From Rheinheimera mangrovi (GTDB lineage: Bacteria > Pseudomonadota > Gammaproteobacteria > Enterobacterales > Alteromonadaceae), in NCBI RefSeq assembly GCF_003990335.1, contig NZ_CP034683.1, positions 2,432,501 to 2,496,500 on the forward strand: a stretch of 64,000 nucleotides of DNA. Direction: 5' to 3'. This document shows, piece after piece, positions 34,890 through 44,363 of this stretch (positions are counted from its first letter, which is position 1; every line of letters begins with the position of its first letter). The position numbers and the translations under genes are program-made. The notes beneath the pieces are model-generated. The model worked only from the letters and a program-made list of their open reading frames with translations. It did not search any database and was not told the origin of the DNA.

Positions 34890-35897
34890 TCAAAACAGGG
34901 TAAGCACCAGTTTACCTACTACGGCATTCGCAGAGAGCAATTGATGCGCCCGCTCCGCCTCTGACCAGTCGATACTTTCTGCCAGTACAGGCTTGATGTC
35001 TCCAGCTGCCAAAGCACTGCCAAACTGCTGATTAAAATCGCTGACTAAGGCCGCTTTGTAGCTGTCTGTGCGGCTTCGAAGCGTAGAGCATAGCAATTGA
35101 CCGCGCTTTTTCAGCATCAGACCTAAATCCAGTTCTGGCGTCATACGGCCGCCAAGCATGGAAAGCACTACGATCTGACCATCCAGTGCCAGCAGTTGAA
35201 TATCTTTGGCAATGTAATCCGCCGCCACAGGATCAATAATTAAATCAAAACCTTGTGGCCTCACTGCTTTTAATTCAGCGGCAAAATCATGAGTTTTGTA
35301 GTTGATAGCAACGTCAGCCCCTAAAGCTAAGCAAGCTTTGGCTTTATCCTCTGAACCCACTGTCACAGCAACAAAACAGCCCAGGGCTTTTCCCAGCTGT
35401 ATAGCTGCAGTGCCTACCCCGCTGGCCCCTGCATGCACTAACAATGCGCCTTGATCTGGTAAGTTGCCTACAGCGCGCATGGCCTGAAAAGCAGTTAAAA
35501 ACACTTCAGCGCAAGCCGCAGCTTGAGCCATACCTAAAGCTGCAGGCTTTTTAATTAAATGCTCAGCGGGTAAAGCCACATACTGGGCATAACCACCACC
35601 AGGTACTAAAGCAAAAACAGCTTCACCCAGCCAATCCGAAGATACGTCCTCAGCCACAGCCACCACAGTGCCCGCAACCTCCAAACCTAAAATATCGGAT
35701 TCTCCCGGCGGTGGTGGATACAAACCCGAACGCTGCAATAAGTCCGCTCTGTTGATACCTGCAGCTGCGACTTTGACCAGCACCTGCCCGGCTTTTAACC
35801 CCGGAACTGCCACCGTGACCTGCTGCAACTGGCTTTGATTGCCTGGATTGATCACCTCAATAGCGGTCATTTGCGCTGGGATCTGATAGTTTTGCAT
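34890..35897 (-). CDS. NAD(P)H-quinone oxidoreductase, zinc-independent MDR family (PIG3-like)
   Basis: A 335-residue medium-chain dehydrogenase/reductase of the quinone oxidoreductase type. The N-terminal catalytic domain has GINRADLLQRSGLYPPPPG near residue 47, typical of PIG3-like enzymes, and lacks the zinc ligands. The NADPH fold has LLVHAGASGVGTAAIQLGKA near residue 150 and the following strand. It reduces quinones by one electron. A AAGGTAA site precedes the ATG at 35897. It is divergent from rlmI. Confidence 0.9.
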   Translation of the reverse strand: MQNYQIPAQMTAIEVINPGNQSQLQQVTVAVPGLKAGQVLVKVAAAGINRADLLQRSGLYPPPPGESDILGLEVAGTVVAVAEDVSSDWLGEAVFALVPGGGYAQYVALPAEHLIKKPAALGMAQAAACAEVFLTAFQAMRAVGNLPDQGALLVHAGASGVGTAAIQLGKALGCFVAVTVGSEDKAKACLALGADVAINYKTHDFAAELKAVRPQGFDLIIDPVAADYIAKDIQLLALDGQIVVLSMLGGRMTPELDLGLMLKKRGQLLCSTLRSRTDSYKAALVSDFNQQFGSALAAGDIKPVLAESIDWSEAERAHQLLSANAVVGKLVLTLF

Positions 35898-35987
35898 CTA
35901 TTTACCTTTAACTTGCTATAGTTTTGCTTTAGCTTTTGCGCGCTCTTCACTAAAATAGCGCCCCTTGCCCATCTACAGAGTTCATGT

Positions 35988-37178
35988 ATGTCTCACAGTA
36001 TCATTTTACAACCCGAACGCGAAAAATCCTTAAGACGCCGCCACCCTTGGGTGTTCTCTAAAGCGGTATTGCAGGTTAAAGGCAAACCAGAGTCGGGTGA
36101 AACTGTAGATGTATTAACCCACGACGGGAAATGGTTATGCCGCGGAGCTTATTCAGCCGACTCGCAAATCCGCGTACGCGCCTGGACTTTTAACGAAAAA
36201 GAACAGATTGATCAGGCCTTTTTCACGCGCCGTATTCAGCGCGCTTGGTCTGTGCGTCAGGATATGTACGATCTAAACCAAACCAATGGTTTACGTGTAG
36301 TAGCAGCTGAATCTGATGGTTTACCTGGCGTGACTATCGACTTATACGCCGATGTACTGGTTTGTCAGCTGTTATCCGCTGGTGCCGATGCAAACCGCGA
36401 GTTGATTGTTGAAGCATTAAAGCAAACCTTCCCTGACGTCAGTATTTACGAGCGTTCAGATGTGGATGTGCGTAAAAAAGAAGGCTTAAAACCAGTGACC
36501 GGATGGTTACATTTGCCGCGCGAGAGCGGCGAAGTGGTGATTTTAGAAAACGGCATGAAAATTCTGGTCGATGTGATCAACGGCCACAAAACAGGTTTTT
36601 ATCTGGACCAACGCGATTCACGCGCTGCAGCAGGCCGTCTGGCGAAAGGCAAAACTGTGCTGAACTGCTTTAGCTACACCGGCACTTTTGCATTGTCGTG
36701 TTTAAAAGGTGGAGCGGCTCATGTCACTAACGTGGATATGTCGGATTTAGCCTTAAAAACCGCTGAACGCAATTTAGTGCTGAACAACATGGAACTGGAT
36801 AAAGCCAACAACGTCAAACAGGACGTGTTTAAACTGCTGCGCGAATACAAAGAGCAAGGCAAGTTGTTTGATATGGTGATTTTAGATCCGCCAAAATTTG
36901 CCGATAGCAAAGCCCAATTGATGCAAGCCGCCCGTGGTTACAAAGACATCAACCGTGTGGCTATGCAGCTGGTGAAACCAGGTGGTTTATTACTAACCTT
37001 CAGCTGTTCAGGCTTAATGGACGAAATGTTGTTCCAAAAAATTGTCGCGGATGCTGCGCTGGATGCGAACAAAGATTGTTTGTTTATCGAAAAACTCAGT
37101 CAATCCAGCGACCACCCTATTGCCAGCTTCTACCCTGAAGGTCATTATCTGAAAGGTTTAGTTTGTAAGGTATTCTAA
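35988..37178 (+). CDS. rlmI: 23S rRNA (cytosine-1962-C5) methyltransferase
   Basis: A 396-residue SAM-dependent methyltransferase. An N-terminal PUA domain ([18 protein letters not shown]) is followed by a central domain and a Rossmann fold with [18 protein letters not shown] near residue 225 (SAM loop), NVDMSDLA and VILDPPKFA near residue 298. The catalytic Cys is in TFSCSGLM near 343. The length and order match Escherichia coli RlmI. It is followed by the YceI gene with a short hairpin in the gap. Confidence 0.93.
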   Translation: MSHSIILQPEREKSLRRRHPWVFSKAVLQVKGKPESGETVDVLTHDGKWLCRGAYSADSQIRVRAWTFNEKEQIDQAFFTRRIQRAWSVRQDMYDLNQTNGLRVVAAESDGLPGVTIDLYADVLVCQLLSAGADANRELIVEALKQTFPDVSIYERSDVDVRKKEGLKPVTGWLHLPRESGEVVILENGMKILVDVINGHKTGFYLDQRDSRAAAGRLAKGKTVLNCFSYTGTFALSCLKGGAAHVTNVDMSDLALKTAERNLVLNNMELDKANNVKQDVFKLLREYKEQGKLFDMVILDPPKFADSKAQLMQAARGYKDINRVAMQLVKPGGLLLTFSCSGLMDEMLFQKIVADAALDANKDCLFIEKLSQSSDHPIASFYPEGHYLKGLVCKVF

Positions 37179-37199
37179 TCTCAGAATTTTGTTCTGAGA
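37179..37199. repeat. hairpin between rlmI and the YceI gene
   Basis: TCTCAGAA and TTCTGAGA form an eight-base stem with a five-base loop directly after the rlmI stop. No strong T-run follows, so transcription may read through partly into the YceI gene. Confidence 0.5.
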
Positions 37200-37220
37200 C
37201 CATCACAAAAGGAGTGTTCG

Positions 37221-37796
37221 ATGACGATGAAAAAATTAGCTTTAGTAGTGGCAGCCACATTAAGTTTTGCCGCAGCCGCTGACTGGTCAGTGAACAGCCA
37301 GCAATCCAGCCTGAACTTTGTGTCTGTAAAAAATGACGTTGTTGCTGAAACTCACAGCTTTAAAGACTTAACAGGCAGCTTAACTGAAGCAGGCGAGTTT
37401 GCGGTGACTATCCCAGCCCTGACAGTGGACACGGCTATTCCAATTCGTAACGAACGTATTCTGGAACATGTGTTAGCGGCCAAACAATACGCCACTATTA
37501 CGGCCAAAGGCAAAGTCGACAGTAAAGTGTTAGCAGGCTTAAACACAGGTGACAGCGTAGTTGTGGATCAAGCGCTGGATCTGACCTTACTCACTAAAAC
37601 CCAAAGCCTGATGGCTAAAGTAAAAGTGACCAAAGCCTCAGACAGCCAATTGGTAGTGACCACTGTGGCGCCAATTATGCTGGACGTAAACAAGTTTGAA
37701 TTAAATGCTGGCGTAGAAAAACTACGTGAACTGGCAGGCCTGAAAGCCATCAGCCCAATGGTACCAACGACTTTTAGTCTGGTGTTAACGAAGTAA
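37221..37796 (+). CDS. YceI-family periplasmic lipid-binding protein
   Basis: A 191-residue protein with a signal peptide (MTMKKLALVVAATLSFAAAA) and a lipocalin-like beta barrel of the YceI family. The core contains the SSLNFVSVKNDVVAETHSF start and RNERILEHVL near residue 76, typical positions for isoprenoid-binding proteins. An AAAGGAG site precedes the ATG. The tail (VPTTFSLVLTK) forms the last strand. It likely binds polyisoprenoid quinone or lipid in the periplasm; the exact ligand is unknown. Confidence 0.88.
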   Translation: MTMKKLALVVAATLSFAAAADWSVNSQQSSLNFVSVKNDVVAETHSFKDLTGSLTEAGEFAVTIPALTVDTAIPIRNERILEHVLAAKQYATITAKGKVDSKVLAGLNTGDSVVVDQALDLTLLTKTQSLMAKVKVTKASDSQLVVTTVAPIMLDVNKFELNAGVEKLRELAGLKAISPMVPTTFSLVLTK

Positions 37797-37824
37797 GCTT
37801 TTGGTTTAGTTTGATTTGTGAAAC

Positions 37825-37847
37825 AGCCACCGCTTGGTGGCTTTTTT
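37825..37847 (+). terminator. intrinsic terminator of the YceI gene
   Basis: AGCCACC-GCTT-GGTGGCT followed by five to six T residues, about 30 bases after the YceI stop. Confidence 0.88.
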
Positions 37848-37904
37848 GTTGTGATTTAGCCTCTCTGAAGTATTCAACCATACCAACTACAAACTGCCCC
37901 CCTT

Positions 37905-38265
37905 AGCCGCAAGCCGTTCAAAAATGGGTGGGCAAGCTTTTAAGACGAGGAGTGTTTGAGCGAGGAGCGGTAGCGACGAACGAGTTGCACAATCGCCTTG
38001 GACGCACTTTTTTGAGCGGGCTTTATACTCACTTCGTTCGTCCCCTTCGGGGCAAGCTAAAGCTGCTCAACGCAAGCGTTGTCGCAGCGGCCAGGGTCGC
38101 CTTTTATGAATTACATCCATGTAATTCACCCTCTGGGCCAGACTTCGTCTGTTGAAAAGTGCTCCTGCACTTTTCTGCTTTGCGCTACTTTCTTTAGGCG
38201 AAGCAAAAGAAAGTATCTCGCCTACGGCGAAAGCGTTGAAATAAACCAACTCAAAAGCTGATCTA
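37905..38265. repeat. mosaic intergenic repeat with many small hairpins
   Basis: A 360-base stretch between the YceI and LprI-like genes with no plausible gene. It is packed with short inverted repeats: CCCCTTCGGGG, CAACGCAAGCGTTG, GAATTAC/GTAATTC, CAGACTTCGTCTG, GAAAAGTG/CACTTTTC, GCGAAGC/GCTTTGC and CGCCTACGGCG. The right end (ACTTTCTTT paired with AAAGAAAGT followed by a CGCC-rich block) matches a widespread gammaproteobacterial REP style. Open frames here are artefacts of the repeats. Confidence 0.6.
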
Positions 38266-38350
38266 GATTTATGAATTATTTAGTAACCAAACTTGATTTG
38301 CCCCACTTTCCCTGACACTGTTACCACAGCAATTTCAAAAGGATAGGAAG

Positions 38351-38929
38351 ATGAAATCACTACTGCTACTAACCACCCTACTCGCCACAACCCAGCTTCA
38401 GGCGGCAGCAGCAGACAACCAAATCAATTGCCAGGCCAAAGAATTAGGAACCGTTGACCAACTGATTTGTTCAGACCAGGAGCTCCTCAAACAAGATCAA
38501 CAACTGGCAGAGGTCTATCAGCAAGCTTTAGCAAAAGCGGCCAATGAAAGACCCCCAGTGTTAAAAGCTGAACAGCGGGGTTGGGTGAAAGGTAAAGCTG
38601 AGTGCTGGAAAGAAGATGACAAAAAAGCATGTGCTTCAGTGCATTATACCCAGCGCATTGCTGAGTTACAGGCGCGTTACGAACTGGTGGCTAGCAGTAA
38701 AAAATTAGTGCTTGGCTGTGAAAACAATCCAGCCCATGAAATTTCATTGTGTTATTACCCTACAACACCAGCCACCTTAATAGCTGATTATGGCGATCGG
38801 GTATCACTAATGTACCAACAAGCCGATCTGAGTTACGCCGGCAGAAATGAAAAGTTATCCGAGCAAGCTGGCGTTTTTACTGTGCAATGGGGGTACGAAG
38901 CACCACTGATGAGCTGCAAAACTAAATAG
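38351..38929 (+). CDS. periplasmic LprI/MliC-type lysozyme inhibitor-like protein
   Basis: A 192-residue exported protein with a signal peptide (MKSLLLLTTLLATTQLQAAA). Residues about 30-110 match the LprI N-terminal domain: CSDQELLKQDQQLAEVYQQAL and QRGWVKGKAECW with paired Cys residues. The C-terminal part (LGCENNPAHEISLCYYP to GVFTVQWGYEAPLMSC) resembles an MliC-type C-type lysozyme inhibitor barrel with two more disulfide pairs. It would defend against lysozyme or bind a peptidoglycan-related ligand. An AGGA site precedes the ATG. Confidence 0.78.
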   Translation: MKSLLLLTTLLATTQLQAAAADNQINCQAKELGTVDQLICSDQELLKQDQQLAEVYQQALAKAANERPPVLKAEQRGWVKGKAECWKEDDKKACASVHYTQRIAELQARYELVASSKKLVLGCENNPAHEISLCYYPTTPATLIADYGDRVSLMYQQADLSYAGRNEKLSEQAGVFTVQWGYEAPLMSCKTK

Positions 38930-38950
38930 CCAAAGTACCACTAAGACTAT

Positions 38951-39250
38951 TTAATTCAGCTCAACAATTTGCACACCCAACTGGTAACAATCTTCCTGTT
39001 CCTGGGCGCAGCGCATCACCCTAGCGTGGGCGGACAAAGGCGGAATACTGGGGTTGGAGCTTTGCATTTTTATGTACAGCATGACCCCCATCTCCAATGG
39101 TTCATCAATTTCCAGTGACATGCCAGTAGAGCTTAAGTCACGGCATATCGCATTAATGACCCTTCCGGATTGTGGATCGTTGATCATCAACTCCACCTGA
39201 GCATTCACCATCATACGGTAGTAGTTACGTTTATCACTATGGCCTAACAT
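38951..39250 (-). CDS. PilZ-domain protein
   Basis: A 99-residue single PilZ domain that binds cyclic di-GMP. The RNYYRM motif near residue 8 gives the RxxxR part and CRDLSSTGMSLE near residue 35 gives the [DN]xSxxG part. The C-terminal half continues the barrel. It sits just downstream of a stand-alone receiver gene in the same direction (67 bases), which suggests they act together in a surface or motility pathway. Confidence 0.85.
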   Translation of the reverse strand: MLGHSDKRNYYRMMVNAQVELMINDPQSGRVINAICRDLSSTGMSLEIDEPLEMGVMLYIKMQSSNPSIPPLSAHARVMRCAQEQEDCYQLGVQIVELN

Positions 39251-39317
39251 AAGCTGTATTACTGCAGTTATTGGGATTGACTTCTTTTATAGATCCGCAA
39301 CAAGCAGCTGTAAAGCC

Positions 39318-39713
39318 TTATTTGTGGGAATGACTGCAGAGTAAATCGTCAACCAGCATCTGAATATGCCGAGCACTGATAGGTTTACTGACAAAAGCGT
39401 CTGCACCAGCATCCAGCGCTGTCACTTCGTCACGTGGAGTATCGAGTCCGGACATTATAAGAATGGGGATATGACCGGTTTCAGGGGCGTTTTTTAACAA
39501 GCGGCAAGTGTCCAGACCATCCAGACCTGGCATGCAAATATCCATCATTACCAGATCAGGCTGTTGCTGCAGCACCAATTGCAAGGCCTCAACCCCGCTT
39601 TTGGCATAACTGACCTGATAAAAAGGTGATAATGCCAACTCCAGCAAACGAAACATAAAATCCTCGTCGTCCACTATCATGACCTTTTTTTGCTTCAGTT
39701 CCATTGTCTGCAT
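39318..39713 (-). CDS. stand-alone response regulator receiver (CheY-like)
   Basis: A receiver-only protein of about 131 residues. It has the acidic pair in MIVDDEDF, the phospho-acceptor Asp in LVMMDICMPG near residue 53, a Ser in ILIMSG and the conserved Lys in FVSKPI. It lacks an output domain. The upstream ATG at 39728 has no ribosome binding site and lies inside a palindrome, whereas the ATG at 39713 has a GGAG nine bases before it, so I start there. A perfect 18-base palindrome lies just upstream. Confidence 0.85.
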   Translation of the reverse strand: MQTMELKQKKVMIVDDEDFMFRLLELALSPFYQVSYAKSGVEALQLVLQQQPDLVMMDICMPGLDGLDTCRLLKNAPETGHIPILIMSGLDTPRDEVTALDAGADAFVSKPISARHIQMLVDDLLCSHSHK

Positions 39714-39731
39714 CCTTGTGATCTCCATTCA

Positions 39732-39749
39732 AACGCATCGATGCGTTTC
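39732..39749. promoter_or_regulatory. perfect 18-base palindrome upstream of the receiver gene
   Basis: AAACGCATCGATGCGTTT is its own reverse complement and lies 18 to 36 bases before the chosen start of the receiver gene. Full dyad symmetry with no loop is typical of a dimeric repressor operator rather than a terminator. The regulator is unknown. Confidence 0.5.
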
Positions 39750-39805
39750 ACTTAAGTGTATGGCCTATTTAATAATTTGCCAAAAAATCCGTTGAAAAAC
39801 TCAGG

Positions 39806-42800
39806 TTATTTTAACTCACTAACCGCCAGCAAAATGCGTTTTACCGACACTGGATAAGGTGTTCCTAAAGTTTGAGCATGCAAGGACACCTTAAGTTCTT
39901 CCAGCATCCAGCGGATGGCCAGTACAGGTTCCGGAATAGTACGCCCGGCAAATTTACCCAACAAGCTTTGATAAGCATCTTCTGCTTTTTGATATTCGTG
40001 TGACATCAAACGATCACGATTCGGATCGACAGGTAGTTTTTCCTGACGTTTTTGTAGTGCCTGTAAATAACGCAAAATAGCATCCAAACGTGCCGCACCA
40101 TGAGTGCTGACAAAACCTTTAAACAACAAAGAGTCGAGATGTTGCTTGATTTCCCCCTGACCTTGCACATGTTTAAACTCAACTTTACCTTTGAGCTTTT
40201 TCTGAATTTCATGACCCAGGGTTAAAATTTGCTCCACTTTTAATGCAATACGAAGCACGGTTTCACCCAGCTCTGCACGGATTTTTTCTTTGACAGCGGT
40301 AAAGTCAGCTTCGGTTTCAGGCCAGGGCTGCTCACAGATCAGTTGATCCACACCAGCGGCGATACAGTCGTCTATCAGCTCAAGCACTTTACCAAATGGA
40401 TTAAAGTACAAACCAAGCTTGGCCTTATTAGGCAAGGACTCCTGCAAGTATTTGACTGGTGATGGCACGTTTAACAGCACCAACCGACGCAAACCCAGTT
40501 TGCTTTGTTGTGCCGCTTGTTCGGCGTTATCCAACAGCTTAATAGACACCGAATCTTTGTTATCCACCAAAGCTGGATAGGCTTTGATTTGATAACCGGC
40601 CTGCATTTTGATGTATTCACGCGGCAACTGGCCAAAAGACCACTGGGTCAGCTTGTCCTGCTCAATGCCCCGCTCTGCCACCTGACTCAGGTTCTGTTGC
40701 ACTTTGCCTTGCAGCTCTTGTTTTAATAGTGCTAAAGAACGACCTTGTTTTAAGGTGTTACCTTTGTCATCCACCACCTTAAAGTTAAACTTCAGATGGG
40801 TGTCAATACCGGAAAGCTCCCAGGCGTCATCCGGAATAGTCACGCCTGACATACGTTTTAATCTGTTACTGACCACATCCAGCAATGGGCCGTCTTCGGG
40901 TTTAATACTTTGCAATAAGGCATCGGCATAATTAGGTGCTGGCACAAAGTTGCGTCTGTATTGTTTGGGCAGGCATTTAATCAATGCGACCAATAAATCA
41001 TGCCGCAGGCCCGGGATCAACCAGTCGAAACCCTGCTCTTCCAGCTGATTTAATAACGACAAAGGCACCACCAGACTGACACCGTCGTCCGGCGCCCCAG
41101 GTGAGAAATGATAATCCAAAGGTAAAGTTAAATTGCCCTGACGCCAGAACTCCGGAAATTTATCGGCTGTGACTTCAGAGGCATCCCTCTTGTACAGCTG
41201 GTCTAGATCCAGATGCAGCAATTTGGCATCTTTGGCTTTGGCCTCTTTCCACCACTTGGCAAAATCCACTCTGTTATTGGCCCAGAGTGGAATTTTTTCG
41301 GCATAAAAATCGGCTAGTGTTTCTTCGTCCACCAGAATATCGCGCCTTCTGGCTTTTTCTTCCAGCTCTGTGACCTGCTCGATCAGCTTTTGGTTGTGCT
41401 GCAAAAAACTTTCGTTTAAACCCAGCTCCTGCTCCACTAACGCACTACGAATAAAAATTTTATGGCAGGTGGCCGGATCAATTTTGCTGTACAGCACAGG
41501 GCGTTTGCCCACAATGATTAGGCCATACAAAGACACCTGCTCATAAGCCACCACTGCACCTTTTTTCTTTTCCCAGTGTGGCTCGCTATAACTACGGCTG
41601 ACTAAATGCGCCGCCGCTGGTTCTATCCATTCAGGCTCTATCTTGGCGACAGCGCGGGCATACAGCTTGGAGGTTTCCACCAGTTCAGCCGCCATCACCC
41701 ATTTAGGTTTTCGTTTAAATAAACTGCTGCCCGGGAAGACAAAAAAGCGACTTTGGCGTGGGCCCATGTAGTCGGCGTCGCTGTCGCGGCTACCAATTTG
41801 GCCTAATAATCCTGTCAGTAAGGCACTATGGATTTGCTCGTATGAGGCGACCTGCGAATTCAGGCTCCATTGCTGTTCAGTGCAAATCTGGCTCAGTTGA
41901 CCATACAAATCCTGCCATTCACGCACCCGCAGGTAGTTCAACAGCTCTTGTTTACATAAACGGCGGAACTGGTTGTTGGTCAGCTCGTCCTGCTTTTCTT
42001 GTAGATATGCCCAAAGTTTAAGCCAGGCACTGAAATCTGAATCCGGATCGGCAAAACGGCCATGCAATTCATCGGCTTTTTGCTGTTTATCCAAAGGCCG
42101 CTCTCGTGGGTCTTGAATAGACAAAGCCGACACTATCACCAGCACATCCTGCAGACAACTGTGCTTAGTGGCCGCAAACACCATACGGGCTAAACGGGGA
42201 TCTACAGGTAAGCGGCTGATTTGACGACCTAAGTCGGTCATTTGCAGACTATGGCTGTTGGACTGAGGCTTCACTGCCCCGAGTTCTTCCAACAGCTTAA
42301 TACCGTCGTTAATAAAACGGCTGTCTGGCCTTTCTAAAAACGGAAACGCCTGAATATCCCCTAAACCCAAGGCCAGCATTTGTAAAATAACAGAGGCCAA
42401 GTTGGTGCGCAGAATTTCCGGATCGGTAAATTCTGGTCTGCCATTAAAATCCTCTTCGCTGTATAAGCGAATACAAATACCAGCGGCGACACGACCACAA
42501 CGGCCTTTACGCTGATTGGCGCTGGCCTGACTGACGGCTTCAATCGGCAGCTGTTGCACTTTGGAGCGATAGCTGTAACGCGAAATACGCACTGTGCCAG
42601 GGTCTATCACATAACGGATACCTGGCACTGTTAAGGAGGTTTCTGCCACGTTGGTCGATAAGACGATGCGCCGCCCTACGCCGGTCTGGAATATGCGATT
42701 TTGCTCGGCCGCACTTAAACGGGCATACAAAGGCAATATCTCGGTATGAGGGAGTTTCAGCTTTTCCAGCGCATCTGCTGTGTCACGAATTTCGCGCTCA

Positions 42801-43765
42801 CCGTTTAAGAAAATCAGAATATCGCCTGGCGGCTCGCGGTATAACTCTTCGACTGCATCAAAGATAGATTGCAGCTGATCGGCATCTTTATCGTCGATTT
42901 CCGCCACAGGCCGGTAACGGGTTTCCACCGGATAAGTGCGGCCTGAGACTTCGATAATAGGCGCATCAAAAAAGTGTTTGGAAAAACGTTCTGGATCTAT
43001 AGTGGCCGAGGTAATAATGACTTTTAAATCAGGGCGGCGTGGTAACAGCTGCTTTAAATAACCCAGCAGAAAATCGATATTTAAACTGCGCTCGTGCGCT
43101 TCGTCGATGATCAGTGTGTCGTATTGATTTAAAAACCTGTCTTGCTGAATTTCAGCCAGCAGCACACCGTCTGTCATTAGTTTGACTAAGGTCGTAGGCG
43201 CTGTGTGATCACCAAAGCGGATTTTATAACCGACCTGCTGACCCACAGGACATTTCAGTTCTTCAGCTAAACGGGCAGATACACTGCGCGCCGCTAAACG
43301 ACGTGGTTGGGTATGACCTATCATGCCAGCCACACCACGGCCTAACTCTAAACAAATTTTTGGAATTTGAGTGGTTTTACCCGAGCCTGTTTCACCGGCA
43401 ATAATCACCACCTGATGTTTGGCGATGGCGGCTTTAATGTCGTCTTTTTTACCTACAACAGGTAGTTCAGCCGGGTATTCAATAGTGGGCACAGCAGCCA
43501 AACGTTGAGCCCGTAGCTGCATAGAGGCGGTAATTTTTGCCGACAATTGCTGCATCAACTGATGCTGTTTGCTCTCATCCTGTTGCCTTTTTATATTCTG
43601 TAAAGACTGACGGAACCTGTGCTGATCTTTGGATAAAGAATTGGCTATGGCTTTGGTAAGCGCGGCAACAGAAATTTCAGCGTCCGTATTAAGGTGATTG
43701 CTAGCAACAGCGGGTTTAGCAGTAGAGTCGGTCAACACAAGGCCCTCAATAAATAGGGGCGACAT
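39806..43765 (-). CDS. hrpA: ATP-dependent RNA helicase HrpA
   Basis: A DEAH-box helicase of about 1320 residues, close to the length of Escherichia coli HrpA (1300). It shows Walker A GETGSGKT near residue 122, DEAH in IIDEAHERSL, SAT in IITSATIDPE, the QRKGRCGRVAAG motif VI, an OB-fold and the long C-terminal DUF3418 region. HrpA rescues stalled ribosomes on messenger RNA. An ATG at 43831 opens the same frame but sits 5' of a terminator-like hairpin (43793-43825), so I prefer ATG 43765; a TTG at 43735 with a GAGGG site is another option. It ends with ALHAQTLGTPYPVSVKRI-like conserved residues. Confidence 0.92.
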   Translation of the reverse strand: MSPLFIEGLVLTDSTAKPAVASNHLNTDAEISVAALTKAIANSLSKDQHRFRQSLQNIKRQQDESKQHQLMQQLSAKITASMQLRAQRLAAVPTIEYPAELPVVGKKDDIKAAIAKHQVVIIAGETGSGKTTQIPKICLELGRGVAGMIGHTQPRRLAARSVSARLAEELKCPVGQQVGYKIRFGDHTAPTTLVKLMTDGVLLAEIQQDRFLNQYDTLIIDEAHERSLNIDFLLGYLKQLLPRRPDLKVIITSATIDPERFSKHFFDAPIIEVSGRTYPVETRYRPVAEIDDKDADQLQSIFDAVEELYREPPGDILIFLNGEREIRDTADALEKLKLPHTEILPLYARLSAAEQNRIFQTGVGRRIVLSTNVAETSLTVPGIRYVIDPGTVRISRYSYRSKVQQLPIEAVSQASANQRKGRCGRVAAGICIRLYSEEDFNGRPEFTDPEILRTNLASVILQMLALGLGDIQAFPFLERPDSRFINDGIKLLEELGAVKPQSNSHSLQMTDLGRQISRLPVDPRLARMVFAATKHSCLQDVLVIVSALSIQDPRERPLDKQQKADELHGRFADPDSDFSAWLKLWAYLQEKQDELTNNQFRRLCKQELLNYLRVREWQDLYGQLSQICTEQQWSLNSQVASYEQIHSALLTGLLGQIGSRDSDADYMGPRQSRFFVFPGSSLFKRKPKWVMAAELVETSKLYARAVAKIEPEWIEPAAAHLVSRSYSEPHWEKKKGAVVAYEQVSLYGLIIVGKRPVLYSKIDPATCHKIFIRSALVEQELGLNESFLQHNQKLIEQVTELEEKARRRDILVDEETLADFYAEKIPLWANNRVDFAKWWKEAKAKDAKLLHLDLDQLYKRDASEVTADKFPEFWRQGNLTLPLDYHFSPGAPDDGVSLVVPLSLLNQLEEQGFDWLIPGLRHDLLVALIKCLPKQYRRNFVPAPNYADALLQSIKPEDGPLLDVVSNRLKRMSGVTIPDDAWELSGIDTHLKFNFKVVDDKGNTLKQGRSLALLKQELQGKVQQNLSQVAERGIEQDKLTQWSFGQLPREYIKMQAGYQIKAYPALVDNKDSVSIKLLDNAEQAAQQSKLGLRRLVLLNVPSPVKYLQESLPNKAKLGLYFNPFGKVLELIDDCIAAGVDQLICEQPWPETEADFTAVKEKIRAELGETVLRIALKVEQILTLGHEIQKKLKGKVEFKHVQGQGEIKQHLDSLLFKGFVSTHGAARLDAILRYLQALQKRQEKLPVDPNRDRLMSHEYQKAEDAYQSLLGKFAGRTIPEPVLAIRWMLEELKVSLHAQTLGTPYPVSVKRILLAVSELK

Positions 43766-43792
43766 GCTACCAAGTTCAGGGGCTTTAGATCC

Positions 43793-43825
43793 AGTAAAAG
43801 CACCGCTTAAAACGGTGCTTTTACT
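43793..43825 (-). terminator. terminator-like hairpin between the CBS gene and hrpA
   Basis: A perfect 13-base stem (AGTAAAAGCACCG with CGGTGCTTTTACT) and seven-base loop. On the minus strand the descending arm ends GCTTTT. It lies 64 bases after the CBS-pair gene stop and inside the longest open frame of hrpA, which argues that hrpA begins after it. Confidence 0.65.
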
Positions 43826-43843
43826 GCACATTTAATATTAATA

Positions 43844-43873
43844 CCCGTAGGGGCGGGTCTCGCACCCGCCCGC
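43844..43873. repeat. REP-type hairpin, copy 1
   Basis: GGGCGGGT-CTCGC-ACCCGCCC flanked by CCCGTAG. A near-identical element lies at 52862-52890. Both are short GC-rich palindromes between genes, the style of REP elements mobilised by RAYT transposases. Confidence 0.7.
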
Positions 43874-43888
43874 TCAGCGTAAAATCGA

Positions 43889-44308
43889 TTAGCTTACCGC
43901 TTTGTAATGGGAGTGTAGTTCTAAGTCTATCGCTCTTAGTACATCTGTTCTGCTAATCACCCCCAGCAAATAACCATCATCATCCACCACAGGATACACT
44001 TTAGGCTTGGCCTGCAGCATGGTTTGGGCTAAGTCTACTATGCCGTGGTAGGACTTAACCGTTAACACTTCGGTGCGCATCACGTCTTTGACAGAAGCTG
44101 ATTGCTGTAAATGGTAAGTGCATGACAACATTCTGGACAGACAATCCTGTTCAGACACAAAACCTATCACCTTTTTCTCTTTGTTGATCACAGGTCCGCC
44201 AAGTTGTTCGGCAAGGATCAGTTTATTCACCGCTTCTTCGACAGACATCTCTTCGGTAAAGGTCACAGGGTGACGATTCATATGATCGGATATTTTTAAT
44301 AAGTCCAT
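43889..44308 (-). CDS. CBS-domain pair protein
   Basis: A 139-residue protein composed of two CBS motifs (HMNRHPVTFTEEMSVEEAV at residues 8-26, VMRTEVLTVKSYHGIVDLAQ near 76, listed in part). The pair binds adenine nucleotides and senses energy state. No catalytic domain is attached, so it probably regulates a partner protein. A GAGGGG ribosome binding site precedes the ATG at 44308. The gene stands alone, followed by a REP element and a terminator-like hairpin. Confidence 0.85.
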   Translation of the reverse strand: MDLLKISDHMNRHPVTFTEEMSVEEAVNKLILAEQLGGPVINKEKKVIGFVSEQDCLSRMLSCTYHLQQSASVKDVMRTEVLTVKSYHGIVDLAQTMLQAKPKVYPVVDDDGYLLGVISRTDVLRAIDLELHSHYKAVS

Positions 44309-44363
44309 AAGCCCCTCAAAAGTGTCGTATTTTCACAACACCTTAAGCTTAGACCAGAGCTGA

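Noticed and set aside
37928..38261. Small frames in the mosaic repeat region
   Set aside because: Produced by the repeated hairpins; no ribosome binding site and atypical composition.
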